A stretch of DNA of 64,000 nt from Juglans regia (Eukaryota > Streptophyta > Magnoliopsida > Fagales > Juglandaceae): contig NC_049904.1 in assembly GCF_001411555.2 (NCBI RefSeq), positions 26,797,370 to 26,861,369 of the forward strand. The letters are read 5' to 3'. The notes beneath the pieces are model-generated. The model was not told where the DNA came from and did no database searches. It saw nothing but the letters and a program-made list of their open reading frames with translations. Shown here one piece after another: positions 46,051-57,673 of this stretch (the stretch's first letter is position 1; each line of letters opens with the position of its first letter). The position numbers were made by a program, and so were the translations under genes.

Positions 46051-49000
46051 CTTTTTAATGACATAAAAGCTTAGTGGAAACCCTCTGAAGTCCATGTTCC
46101 TGGGGTCTTCTTTGGGTGGGATTTGATTCTGTTTTGGATTTTAATGTTTGTAGTTTCTTTAAAGGATATTGCACACATCCTATATATTCAGTTTATATAT
46201 ATATATATTTATTTCTTATCAAAATTAAAGAAAAATATGTGACTGTTGATAGAGAGCTGAGCAGAAGATTTCTTCAATAATAGAAGAAAAGAATCTTGTG
46301 GATTATCTTTTTTAGTAATGATTCAGTGACCTGTTGAATGTATTTTCACTTTCATATGATTGAGATTATTTATATTGTCTTGCTTTTATCCTTGAAGAAA
46401 TTGCACGTCTTTAGTTGGTTGCTTTTTTGTACCGCACCAATTTTATCATATTTCTAGCCCCTGTAAATTCAATTTTAATGTGGAATAATGGAATAGCATT
46501 AAAATATGGGTTTTATGTTGGGGGAATATGGGTCACAAGTTTTTTTATTAACTTAATGTCTATGTTAAGTAATTGTTTATTGTGTTAAGAATGTTTCCTG
46601 TCATAGCTGTAATTGAAAACACGTGATGACTTCCACCATTAGTAATACCTGCACTTATGGTACATCTATTCCCTATCTAATGTGCTAGGTGATGATTGGG
46701 AGCATGAAGAAATTTTCACTGATGACGACGAAGCTGTTGGAAATGATCCCGAGGAAAGGGAAGAATTAGCCCCTGAAGTTCCTGCTCCTCCAGAAATTAA
46801 GCAGGTTTGTCTGCATGATTTCTGTTACAGGAAAACTTGGGACAACCCTGCTGGAAAATTATTATTAATGAAGATGTACTTCAGTAGACGTTTTCTGGGC
46901 CTGAAGCTGACTTACATAATGCAACTGATATGCTTCTCAATTTCTGAGCTTAGCTATATGCATGTCGGTGGCCTTGAATTTGTACAATACAAAGGGAAGA
47001 GCAAATTTTTGAAAGATGAGTTTCTGAGAAGCAGGTAATGTAAAGACAATTAAATAAAGATGAGTTTTTGAAAGATCACTAACTTAACGAAGTCTAAATC
47101 TTGAACTAAGGATGCATCTCTTTCTAAATTATTTTCTGATATTAGTGCTGTTTGTTTTATTAATGGGTGTTTTCGCTGCAAATAAGGATGCATCTCTTTC
47201 TGATATTATTTTCTGATATATTGGTCTTCTTCACTGAATGCAATGCAATACATGTAAACTCTTTTTCTGATATATCTTTTGAATGCAGTTATACTTTTCA
47301 AAAATTATAAGACTCTTTGTATTTCATTATAAATTTGTTGGTGGTTAATTTTGATAATTGATTTTTGAGACTTACAACTCAATTAGAACTCAGCTGAAAT
47401 TAAAAAGTTAAGAAGCCTATCATTATGTTGCATTTTGAATATGGTATCTGGCCTATCGTACCGTTCCTCGTCTAATTGGTGCCTCTGATGCTGCTGTACA
47501 TTCTTACTTCCGCATGGTTTCTATTTTTATTGAAGTCTTGCTAGATATGCTTAATTTCTTACAAATGCTGTTTTAACTACTTTAATGTAGTGTTTCTGGT
47601 GCTAGAGTAGCACGATTGCTGAGGTTGCAGTGTCAACCCTAATTATTTACATGTTCTTGCAGGATGAAGACGATGAGGATGAAGATAACGAAGAGGGTGG
47701 ACTGAGCAAATCTGGAAAAGAGTTGAAGAAGCTGCTTGGGCGAGCTGGTGGGCTTAATGATTCGGATGCAGAGGATGATTCGGAGGAGGAGGATGTAAGT
47801 TTATTGTGATGCTTTATTCTAGTACTTTCTACGGTAACATCATAAGTACAAGAAAAAAGGAAACCAAGAACATGTTCTACTTGTTCTGCAAAGTATAACT
47901 GGTTGTGACAGAGAACTTTATTTAAACTGCCTGCTTTACTGATCCCAAAAAAAAAAAAAAATGCCTGTACTTTTCTCTAAGTGCATAAGTTTCAATTTTT
48001 TTTTTTTAAAAAAAAAAAAATTGCTTGCACTGTTTTCCTTTCCACTGATGGAGCTTTTGTATTGGTTTGTCCAGATGGATGATGAGATTGGCTTTTCTCC
48101 TGTGCTGGCTCCAAAGAAGGATGCCCCTAAAGAGGAACCTGCTGAAAACAGTCCCATAAAATCTGTGCCTTCTGGTCCTGCTCGGGGAATCCCATCTACC
48201 TCAAAATCTGCAATAGCAAAGAGAAAACTGAGTGGCGATGACGCTAAAGCATCTAATGGTGCACCTCCAAAGAAGGTGAAGACAGAAAATGTACGACTAT
48301 GATTTATTTTAGTTTGTATTCTATATGAACAATATATCCTCTAATCTCTATGGTCTTTTAGTGCGCCCTGATAATGGTAACGTTTTAGTATTTTTTTTCA
48401 TTTTAATTTTTACTTGTGTTTTCTGAATCAGGAGTTAAAACCTGCTTCAAAAGAAGAAGCTGTGCCTGCTTCTAAAAGCAGTGGGCCTTCAAAAGGTACA
48501 CCGCCAACGAAAACTGGGCCAACATCATCTACTGGGCCTGTCACAGAAGAAGAAATCAGGGCAGTTTTAATGCAAAAGACACCAGTGACAACACAGGATC
48601 TTGTTGCTAATTTTAAGGCTAGACTGAGATCCCCGGAGGTATGCTATAATATCAGAGTCTTAAGTAAAAGTGGTAGCTAGCCCCTTTCCCGGTCTGGGTA
48701 ATATCCCTGGCTTTGGATCATATCTGGTTAAAACGTGTCTTGGGTTTTATAATCAGCCCAGCAAAACTTGGTTGCCTCTTTATTTGGAAGAACAGGTGTT
48801 TGAAGTTGTTGCTGTTGGAAATTTAACGCACAAGTCGCTGCTCTTTTTATTTAATAGTATTAATTTTGCTATATGTAGTGTATTTTTAAGAGCTTTCTTT
48901 TCCTGTGTTCAACACAATTGGTGGCCATACATATTGCATACGTGTATGAATCTATGTGCAATGCCCAACATTTTGATGCAAATGGTCATTTTATCATGAA

Positions 49001-49343
49001 CACTGGTTCATAAATTTTGTTTCAAAATCAAATTTATTTACTTTTTATTTTTTTGTTACATTATTGTATATTTTTCAGAGTAACATTGAAGTAGTAGTTT
49101 TGATTGACATCACGCTTTCTTTAATCATGCTCAGCCACCGTAGATTGGAGGGATGTGTTCTCATTGATTGTTTGTGCTTGTGGTGCAGGACAAGAAGGCT
49201 TTTGCAGACATCCTGAGGAAAATTTCTAAGATACAAAGGACGAAGGGATCTAACTATGTTGGTTGTTTTGAGAGAGAGATGATAGGATCCCAGTACATCT
49301 TGCTTTTCGTTTGGAACAGATCAATATAAAGCTGGAACTCTTA

Positions 49344-49515
49344 GGTTCGGTTTGGATTGAGAGTTAATTTATTTTATTTTATAATTATAATTTTTATAAA
49401 TTTTTATATAAAATATAATAAATAATTTAATTTTTTTTAATTTTAAAAAAATAATAATATTTTATTTAATTTTTAACTATTAACTTATCTCGTCTTAATT
49501 CACTTTCTAAACTTA
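49344..49515 (-). mobile_element. MITE family 1 copy
   Basis: Left end TTCGGTTTGGATTGAGAG, reverse core TAAAATATAATAAATAATTT, right end CACTTTCTAAACTTAA. Confidence 0.55.
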
Positions 49516-49904
49516 ATTTAACGTACACTTTCCTTTATGGGATCCAATATATATAGGAAAGAAAAATGGGTGCACGGATATTACCTATGTACTTTGTACC
49601 ATACCCAGCTGACAAAAGAGAGCTCACGCCTTTTGGGGTCACAGTTTCTAACTAACCAGGGGAGAAAATGGTTTATTTGATAGGTACAGCCACCGCTGGA
49701 GCTACTGTTGGAGCTCCCACCTGTATATTTTGCGTTTTTTGTTTTTCTTAATTTTTTACATACTTTTTTTCAATACTTTTAAATATGTTTTAAAAAATTC
49801 ATAATATTATTAAAAATATTTTTTCTTTATCACTAAATAAAAAAAATAAAAATACAAAATATCAATAAGAGCCACGGAAGAGTAGTTTTTTTTTTATAAC
49901 ATTT

Positions 49905-50095
49905 AGGTATTATTTAAATAGTGAATTATGAATTGAGTTAAGCTGGATAAAATATTATCTTTTAAATATTATCATTATTTTATAATTTTAAAAATAAATT
50001 ATTTTTTATATTTTATGTAAAAATTTAAAAATATTATAATAATAAAATAAAACGAAACACTTATTATATCTAAACAAAACCTTAATCATTTATCA
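49905..50095 (+). mobile_element. MITE family 1 copy
   Basis: TTAGGTATTATTTAAATAGT at the left and CTTATTATATCTAAACAAAA at the right are loosely inverted; the inside resembles the family core but is strongly diverged. Confidence 0.4.
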
Positions 50096-50647
50096 AATTC
50101 ATGACGTTAAAAACACATGCAAGAGCTCCAAAAGGCATAAATTTTTGAGAAATATTTTAACTATAAAAAGTAAATGATAAAAATAAATTTATAAATTGAT
50201 ATAAAATTACATAAATTTTTAAGTTTATTCCTATAAAAAAAATGATAACCGTATAACTATTTTATTTTTACAACTACATAAAATACTAGTTTTGTAATAT
50301 TAAAATTTATTTTTAATGGATTGAGATGATTTTATTAATTATTTAAAAATAAATTATAAAATAATTGTAAATCTATCATTATTCTTTATATAAAATTTCT
50401 TTAGGACCATAGTTCTCAAATTTTTTTTATAAAATTATAACATAAACGATAAACAAAAGTAGCACGAAACAAAAGGGGGGGAGCTATTTTTTGCAACTGT
50501 TCATGCACGTAGCACGGTTCAATTAATAATCCTTAAATAGCAAGATCCCAAACCGAGAATAGGTAGCACCTCCATAGTTGTCCCAAATTTAGAATTACAA
50601 CATACAAAATCCCGAAATAATAAAAAAAAAAAACATACAAAATCCCA

Positions 50648-51237
50648 TCAAACACCTACAACATAGCAAAGAAATCCAACGGCTAAGAGGATAAGGCTCC
50701 CCATAAGATGGGCTGTCCCAGATGGAGTTGTGGGCCCATCAGCTACAGCTCCAACTGTGCCCTTTGATGCGGCCACTTTTGGGATATTTTCAGGTCCGCC
50801 CTGAGGCAGCACCTCCACGTGTAACTTAAGACCATTCCTGCAACTCTCGGCCTTGCTGCTCGCGAAGTAGCGGACCCCTTCTCCGTCCAGCGAAATGCTC
50901 TCCAAGCCGTCCGTGTACATCTTGATAGGGTTGCTTACATCGCACGCCTCGTATTCTTCCTTGCTCTTCACTTCAGCGATGCTTTCCTTTGCTGACGAGT
51001 ACGTGAACCCTAACCCATCCACAACCGTCCATTCAAGGAGAAAGAAATACCAATAATAATTACACTAAAATCTAAGCTACTTTTCCCGTGTTTGGTTGAC
51101 GAGAAAAAAAAAAAGTTCGTTAGAAGAAAAGAAAATCGAAGAAAAGAGAGTTTATAATTTTCTTTCTGCTCTCTCTTTCGTTTCCAGTCTCCATTTGCCC
51201 GATCACCCAACATAGTATTTAGTTAATTTTAGAAGTG

Positions 51238-51271
<34 letters not shown>

Positions 51272-51472
51272 CAGAGGGAGAGAAAGGGGCTTACAGATTT
51301 TGTCTCCGACCCTGAAGGTTTTACCGGAGGACCAGGATGATAAGTCGGAAGCAGGATCCCAGCCACGGTCGTCTCCGACCACATGGTGCACTTGGGCTCC
51401 GACCCATTTCCCTCCGAGGCTCACCGAGATGATAAACAGAGCAAAAACCACCATCTTCAACATTGCAGCCAT
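50648..51472 (-). CDS. Phytocyanin-like (early nodulin-like) protein, GPI-anchored, lacking copper ligands
   Basis: Two exons, 51295-51472 and 50648-51009, joining at a Trp codon (phase 1), giving 179 aa. Order: signal peptide (about 1-26, MAAMLKMVVFALFIISVSLG), plastocyanin-like domain (QVHHVVGDDRGWD ... KLHVEV), a Pro/Ser/Thr/Gly stretch and a hydrophobic C-terminus (LMGSLILLAVGFLCYVVGV) typical of a GPI-anchor signal. So it should sit on the outer face of the plasma membrane. Two Cys (in YEACD and ESCRNG) can form the usual disulfide. The copper ligands are absent: after FTYSS there is no His, and YFASSKAESCRNGL has Ser, Ser and Leu where blue-copper members have Cys, His and Met/Gln. Early nodulin-like members are known to lack copper. 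The intron has a (GA)16 repeat just after the donor. Confidence 0.9.
51240..51271. repeat. (GA)n microsatellite in the phytocyanin-like intron
   Basis: About 16 GA units; on the coding strand it reads (CT)n, about 25 bp past the splice donor at 51294. Confidence 0.9.
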
Positions 51473-53760
51473 TAATTATCACCCAAAACCCAAAAACAGC
51501 TTAATATCCCTCTCTCTAGCTTTAAAAATGGGGAGAGTCGAGGAGCTTATTTCTGCTCACTGGGGAACGCTTTCCAGGCAACTTCCTTTCCTAAACCTAC
51601 TTGAAGCAACAAGGCTGATGAGCGTGAGCCCACGAGACTGTACTATTTTGACGTTAATAAAGGAACTTCACAATGACTAGGCAGGTTTGGGGGGAGATGA
51701 AATTATTTTTCATTGATCTCATTTTATTTATTTCTATTTTATTTTTAAATATAATTTAAATACAAAAATTTTAAATTAATTATTACAATTTTTTAAAATT
51801 AATTATTATAATTTTTTTAAAAATTTTAAATAAAAAATAAAAAACAATTCCAACATTTTTAAATTTCTAAATAAAAATAATATTATAAAACTATATTATT
51901 ACAATATTTTACTTTTATAATATTTTTTATTTAATTTTTTTCTTTCATTTTTTAAAATTTAAAAAATACTCAACTTAAATTATCTTAATATTCATAAAAT
52001 CCCCATCTCGTCATATTCTCCAAACAAGCCACGTACCATTTTGTTAATTAGTTTATCACTTTTATTTTATATAAAAATGTAATTCATTGTTTACATGATT
52101 TTATATAATATATTATTTATATTTTATAATAAAAATATATTAATAATTTAATATACTACATTAAATTAGATTAATTTATAAATTTATTTATATAAAATCT
52201 CTTTGTTACTAAAATATTTATCTAATCTTAAATGTTATCTACGATGTAAATGAAAAATATTTTTCATAAAAATAAATTTATATTAATCCACGTAATTTAC
52301 GAAATTTAGTAGTCTACCACTTGCATGGATGCAAAAGAGAACCCTAGGCTACTTACCACCAATCAACAACCACAGCGGCATTTCAATCCAACTAAAAACA
52401 GCCAAGTTGTAGGTAAGAATTGTAGCTGTACAGGCAGCGATTGTGGGGTTAAAAACCATGTGCAGTGGTTAACGGCATATCTCATTGGTGTGCTTTTGTG
52501 TGGCTCTTATTTATTTAATTTGTTATGCAATTAATATATTTAAAGACAATTTATTGAGACACAACACGACACGTTGCTATATGAAAGCTATTACTTTCGT
52601 ATAGACTTTTTTTTATTTTTTTCCCCAAAAGGAGGGCAGCCCCCGACACTTCATTAAAAAAATCTCATATGTGATTGAGAAAAATCGTGATTATAATAAC
52701 AACCAACTTATAAAAAGTTACAATATAATAAAACCATCACAAACTCAAAACAACGTCTAAACATAAACCAAACTATATTCGAAGTTGAGGGAGACCAAGT
52801 TTTTCAATTGAGCATACAAAGTGCATTGCTAACGGTTGGACGGCCCAATTTAGATTTACAATTCATTTCAACTCATCTCATTACTATTCATAATACATTT
52901 TACTATTATTCATAAATCATCTTAATTCATCTTTAAATTCAAAAGAGGCCTATAGTCCAATGGTGCCTTGTTTCTTCTCCAACTAGTTGGCACCAGTTTG
53001 AACGATCGCGCGTGCGCTTAAGAAATTAAAATTTACTATCGTATAGATTTATAAATAGCAAAATTCTTATTTAGTAAATTAATTAATATGACCTTTTGTT
53101 TGCCTATAACTAGGTACATTGAGCTATTATTCTATACTGCCGCTGCCACCATTTTTATATTAATGTTTGCAAATCACAACCCATCTACATTTTGATCATC
53201 ATGTGTTGGAAATGCTTACCATACCCATGCATGTGAATCTCCTAACCCCAAGCAGAGAGTATAATATCATTTCTACTATTCGTTTGTTTATAAGCAACTT
53301 CTAATGCCTACGCCTTTTTCTCTTTAATTCTTTGGACGTTTAACCGTCTTTTAAAGATAAAAAGATTAGAAAAATTAAGTATTTATTTCTTGTATCTGTA
53401 TGTAGGTTCGTCACGAGATTCTTCATGACGAACATCATATAATTTTGTTACATATCGGGTCGGGTCGAGTCCAAATCTAGTTTGGACGGGTTGGTAATTT
53501 GCATGGCTATAATGATCCCAATCTCTACCAATTAGGACGTGATGACATTAAATCAACAGACATATAACTTTCATATTGGTTGTTTTTCCTAAGGAATATT
53601 TAAACGTACATGAGTTGATGGGAAAATTGTTGATCTCACCCCCAAAAAAGTATAAATTCCCTTGTGACTAGGTGGTAGGTGGTGGTACATATACATACAC
53701 TGGTGCAGGTTAACTCTGGATCGAGTTGGTGGGCTAGATAGATAGCGTACTAGACTATGG
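51473..53760. other. Intergenic region
   Basis: The first 150 bp are the presumed promoter of the phytocyanin-like gene. Then family 1 MITE sequence (51684-52028, 52850-52950) and AT-rich DNA. A 69-codon frame at 52325-52534 is not recognisable as a gene. Confidence 0.4.
51684..52028. mobile_element. MITE family 1 relative
   Basis: Left end GGCAGGTTTGGGGGGAGATG and right end CATATTCTCCAAACAAGCC are inverted repeats (GGYTTG...CAAACAAGCC type). The interior is AT-rich and diverged. Confidence 0.5.
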
Positions 53761-53981
53761 GCAGGTTTGGTAAGTAAAACAAAACACAAAATTCTCATTT
53801 CATCTCATCTCATCATTACACTTTTTTCAAATCTCTATACAAAATATAATAAATAATTCAACTTTTTTCAAATCCCAAAACACTTTTTTTAAATCCCAAA
53901 ACAATAATAATATTAAAACATAATATTTTAAACTTCAAAATAAAATACAAAATTCTTATCTCACCCCTCAAACCTGCCTTA
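53761..53981 (-). mobile_element. MITE family 1 copy
   Basis: GCAGGTTTGG at the left and TCAAACCTGC at the right are inverted. Interior in reverse orientation: TTCATCTCATCTCATCATTA then AAAATATAATAAATAATTCA, with a short internal duplication of TTTTTTCAAATCCCAAAAC. Confidence 0.7.
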
Positions 53982-54564
53982 TATAAAATTTAAATTATAA
54001 GTACGACCCGCATGCTTGAGAAAAGGGTCATGTAATTTATAAGAACAGTGCTACGATTATCGAAGAAATAGTTTGAATAAGATATTGAATAATATATTTT
54101 TTTTATATATATATATATATTTTTATATATTTTTTTGATAATCATAAATATTTAAAAAAAAAATTACAACATTATTAAAATATATTTTCTTAATCATAAA
54201 ATAAAAAATAAAATCATTTGATATACTATTTGAGTCTCGAATTCGAGACCCAAAACATTTCTCAATTTATAAAGCACTCGTACAACTTTAATAGTTTGAA
54301 AGGCAAGCTTAATACAGCTGTAATTACAGCTAAGGCATGCATATGGCTTAACCTATTTTGTATGCAGGACGGCTTAATGCTGATCATCAGAATAATCCAT
54401 TACTATTGATCATAATTTTGGCAGATATTAAGCCCCGTTAATTTGGAACTTTAACTCAATTCAATTGAGTCTAATTTTAAGTTGAGTCTAATATTTAAAA
54501 TTTAAATACTCAATTTTCAAATCGCTAAACTCATTTCAACTCAAAACTTCTTTACACATGAGAT
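53982..54564. other. AT-rich intergenic sequence
   Basis: No gene; AT runs and a short (TA)n at 54102-54120. Confidence 0.4.
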
Positions 54565-55233
54565 TATGGATGATAAACGGTCCGATCGGACTGACCGTCT
54601 CAGTCCGGACCGGACTAGACCGAGACTTAGACCGGTCCGGTCCGGTCCACATTTTAACAGACCGAAAAGTTTTGGTCCAGTCCACGGTCCAGGATTTTTC
54701 CGAATCGGACCAGACTGAATGAAAAATAAAATAAAAATAAAATATTTTTTATATTTTTTATATATAATAATTGTACAATTAACAATATAAAATTTTAAAT
54801 ATACTATTAATACTTGTTAATATTCTATAAATTAACAATATTTTATATATATCTTCATCTAACTTATCACTATTAATAATATAAAATTTTAAATATGTTA
54901 TTAACACTTGTTAATATTCTATGAATTAACTAATATATAATATCAATTAGTTAATTATATAATAATTATATAAATTAATAATATAATTTTCATCTAATTT
55001 ATTATCATTGACCAAATAAAATATTTTTTTATTGAGTTTGTTACATAATCCACATTAATAGGTTACTTAATTTAATTTAGTATTTTAAATAAATTTTTTT
55101 ATTAATTATTTAAAAAAATAAAAAAATTAGTCCGGACTGACTTGATCCGGTCCGGAAAAATGATGGATCGAAAATATTTGGTCCCCCTCAGTGGCTTAAA
55201 GTACCGGACACGACCGGACTATTTGCACCCCTA
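54565..55233. mobile_element. hAT-like element with CCGGTCCGG-rich ends
   Basis: 669 bp between CATGAGAT (54557-54564) and CGTGAGAC (55234-55241), 6 of 8 matching. Right end, inverted, reads TAGGGGTGCAAATAGTCCGG; left end TATGGATGATAAACGGTCC. Both ends are rich in CCGGTCCGGTCCGG-type words; the middle is AT-rich. Confidence 0.55.
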
Positions 55234-56304
55234 CGTGAGACCCACAACCTTTTTTAACTTCCTATAAATGCATTTAAATTCATCTTACACACGGATCATT
55301 AATTTTTTTTAACTTAACACATCTTTACACACAGGATCTGCAATTTTTTTTAATTTTCTATATATAAATTATGTATTTAAATTCATCTAAACTCATTTTT
55401 GATGACCTTATAAAAGTATTCGCTCTATTATCTCAATTCATTATTATTTATATAAAACTTATCTCAACTCAACGTTTAAATACATTCAAGATGAAGAGAG
55501 AAGCCGCACTTTCCCTTGTCAATTTTGGATCGATGAAGAAGTTGCACGTCCGGCCTCAATTCACATCACCTTCACTTGTCATCTTCAGACTCTGCCTTTA
55601 TTTTTCTTATTTTATAAGCTCTCTCACCTTTCTTTTCTGGGAAGGATGGATTCATTGGGATGGTACGTACGTATTAAGTATTAACCACGCAAGCAGCTTC
55701 GTCTAGATCTAGGCATCGATCGAGACCATCCAAATTTAATATACGTACATATATAATAAGTTGATCTCTGGCTTAATTACAAGCATGCACGCAGGTTCCT
55801 CAGTCATACACCACGTTTCGATTGAGAAATTATATTAATAATTATATTTACAACTTGGCAAGAGTAGACATGCATGTTGATTCTATATATATATATATAC
55901 ATATATATAGGGGTAGAATTTGAATTCTTATAGGATTTTATTTTAATTTTTTTTATAAGTTAAATCTTATTATATATGCCAATTGGACGGTCCAATTGCA
56001 CGTAAAAACATACTTTCCAATTAATTAATTAATCCATATTTTCCCAATTCTCATGAATTAGAAAATCAACCACCATAGAGTTAGAAATTAGGTATTTATG
56101 GATGTCACGAGGAAAAGAAACACTTGCTAATTAAGTGCCAAAAGTTGCCGATGCATATACTTAATGTAATAGAATATTAAGTTTAGTATATATGCCTCTG
56201 ATGATCAGACGCATTATTCAATATCAATGAGTAGAGCTGAGAAATGACAGAATTAGAATAAAAATTAGTACTATTGCTCATCAATTAAAAGTTGGTACAA
56301 ATAA
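55234..56304. other. Intergenic sequence
   Basis: An open frame of 111 codons at 55371-55706 runs partly through MITE-like sequence (ATCTCAACTCAACGTTT) and is unlike any protein I know. No gene called. Confidence 0.4.
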
Positions 56305-56406
56305 TACTACAAGAAAAATAAACATTCGTGACGGATTATTTGTGACGAAAATATATTCATTTGAGCAGAAAATAATCAGCCACAAATAAGTATTTTTCTT
56401 GTAGTG
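56305..56406. mobile_element. CACTA-type miniature element
   Basis: 102 bp. Right end, inverted, reads CACTACAAGAAAAATA; left end is TACTACAAGAAAAATA, one base off. The interior is also partly self-complementary (GTGACGGATTATTTGTG against CACAAATA). Non-coding. A CACTA-like half end also occurs near 57281 (CACTATAAAAAATTAGG). Confidence 0.7.
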
Positions 56407-56780
56407 ATATTAAAATTAGCTTTATAGTCTAACACACCATATTAAGTCAAGTATGTTTGTAGTTTTATTTTTATGAGATCGCTTAATTTTGTCATTTTGT
56501 AAATCTTAAAATGACATTAAAATTAAAATCTTTATAAATAGATAATTGAGGCCGCACTAGTTCAAACTGATCCTTTAAAAAATATGTACTGATGCCGATA
56601 CTCTCTATTAGTTGACCATATAATTAATAAAACAATGTTTACTAAGTATTGTAAAGTAAATCTAACAGCACCATATCATATGAAGCCATGTGATCGGTTT
56701 GTGAATTTATTTTTGTGAGATTCTTTTGTGGATATATGTTTGTTGAAATTACCCATTGGAAAAAAAAAGTGTTACAATCA

Positions 56781-57108
56781 TAGTTGTGAATTTTGTACCG
56801 TACCGGTCGGTACGGTCGAAATTTTTCGTACCGGCCAAACAGGTACTATATCTATTTCGTACCGGCCAATATTTCGGCCAGTGTTTTTTTTTTAATTCAT
56901 TTTTTCAAACTACAAGCTTATTTTTTAACCTCCAATTCAGACTAGACTATTTATAATTTATATATATATGTATTTATATATAATTTATTTATATATCGAC
57001 TATTCCGAAATGTTATCCCGAAACGCTATTCCGAAACGGTACCAGTACTGAAATATTTCATTCCAATGCCTTGACCGATATAATGTCCGTACGGTATTCA
57101 AAACATTA
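56781..57108. mobile_element. Short inverted-repeat element, Mutator- or hAT-like
   Basis: 328 bp with ends TAGTTGTGAATTTTGTACCG and, inverted, TAATGTTTTGAATACCGTAC. GTTACAAT is found just outside both ends (56771-56778, two bases from the left end, and 57109-57116). Repeats of GTACCGGYC and CCGAAACG words inside. Confidence 0.6.
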
Positions 57109-57673
57109 GTTACAATGCATGACAACAATTAAGTTAATGCATCATCAAGCGTACACAGGTCAAATTAATGGTTTCATTACACAGGTTATTAATTAACTAC
57201 ATTCTATGAAAATTTCTGAAACCTATAAATAGAATCATCATCAGTGTGCATGCACATCCTTAGCAGTTTCACATGCATATCACTATAAAAAATTAGGTCT
57301 ATTCTAGGGATTTTAAAATCGTCGCAAATGGTACTTATTTAAGGCGGTTTTTGTTTCGCCGCTTAAATCCAACTCAATGTATTTGAAATGATCCACATAC
57401 ATGCAACATTATTTTCCACTCAAATCCAGGCTTAATTTCTCTGGCTGTAAATATGTATTATCTTTCATACAATCAAAGAAAGAGTAGAGTAATGAATTCA
57501 GATCCCCAAAACTTAGGGATTAGAATGCATGTGCGAGAGAAATTTCACCTTTTACACATAATAAACATATAATATAGACCATAATCCGGATAGAGAACCT
57601 GGCCATGCATTTCAAAGTTGTTGCAGACGTACATTCGGAACAGACACGATGATCATGAGTGCCTAGCTGGAGA

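Larger units (their letters stand above)
41565..49282 (+). pseudogene. TFIIF alpha subunit (RAP74), unprocessed pseudogene
   Basis: TFIIF-alpha binds RNA polymerase II with TFIIF-beta during initiation and elongation. Nine exons are recognisable: 41565-41735, 43268-43426, 44505-44648, 44942-45312, 46689-46804, 47663-47794, 48075-48290, 48432-48638, 49189-49282, all with GT-AG sites. They encode the plant-type Cys-rich N-terminus (CSGCG, CLTCGK, CYDCG), the dimerisation region (KNYFIGRFVTGLPNFSKKK), acidic/charged middle, and a C-terminal winged helix (PVTEEEIRAVLMQKTPVTTQ). Four defects: exon 3 is 2 bp short of the right phase (near 44580) and shifts frame; exon 4 has TAG at 44967-44969 where Tyr is expected, and TAA at 45261-45263 where an acidic residue is expected; exon 9 has a 4-bp duplication (near 49259-49266). 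Introns hold LINE and SINE insertions. Because introns are kept, it arose by DNA duplication or is the gene itself decayed. A functional copy is expected elsewhere. Confidence 0.88.
49283..50647. other. Intergenic sequence with MITE copies
   Basis: Holds family 1 MITEs (49344-49515 and 49905-50095) and AT-rich DNA; the right end is probably the 3' UTR of the minus-strand phytocyanin-like gene. Confidence 0.4.

Noticed and set aside
52325..52534. 69-codon frame with a hydrophobic C-terminus
   Set aside because: Short, no homologue that I know, and repeat-rich surroundings; chance frame is more likely.
55371..55706. 111-codon open frame
   Set aside because: Partly MITE-like, AT-rich, no recognisable protein features and no conserved context.
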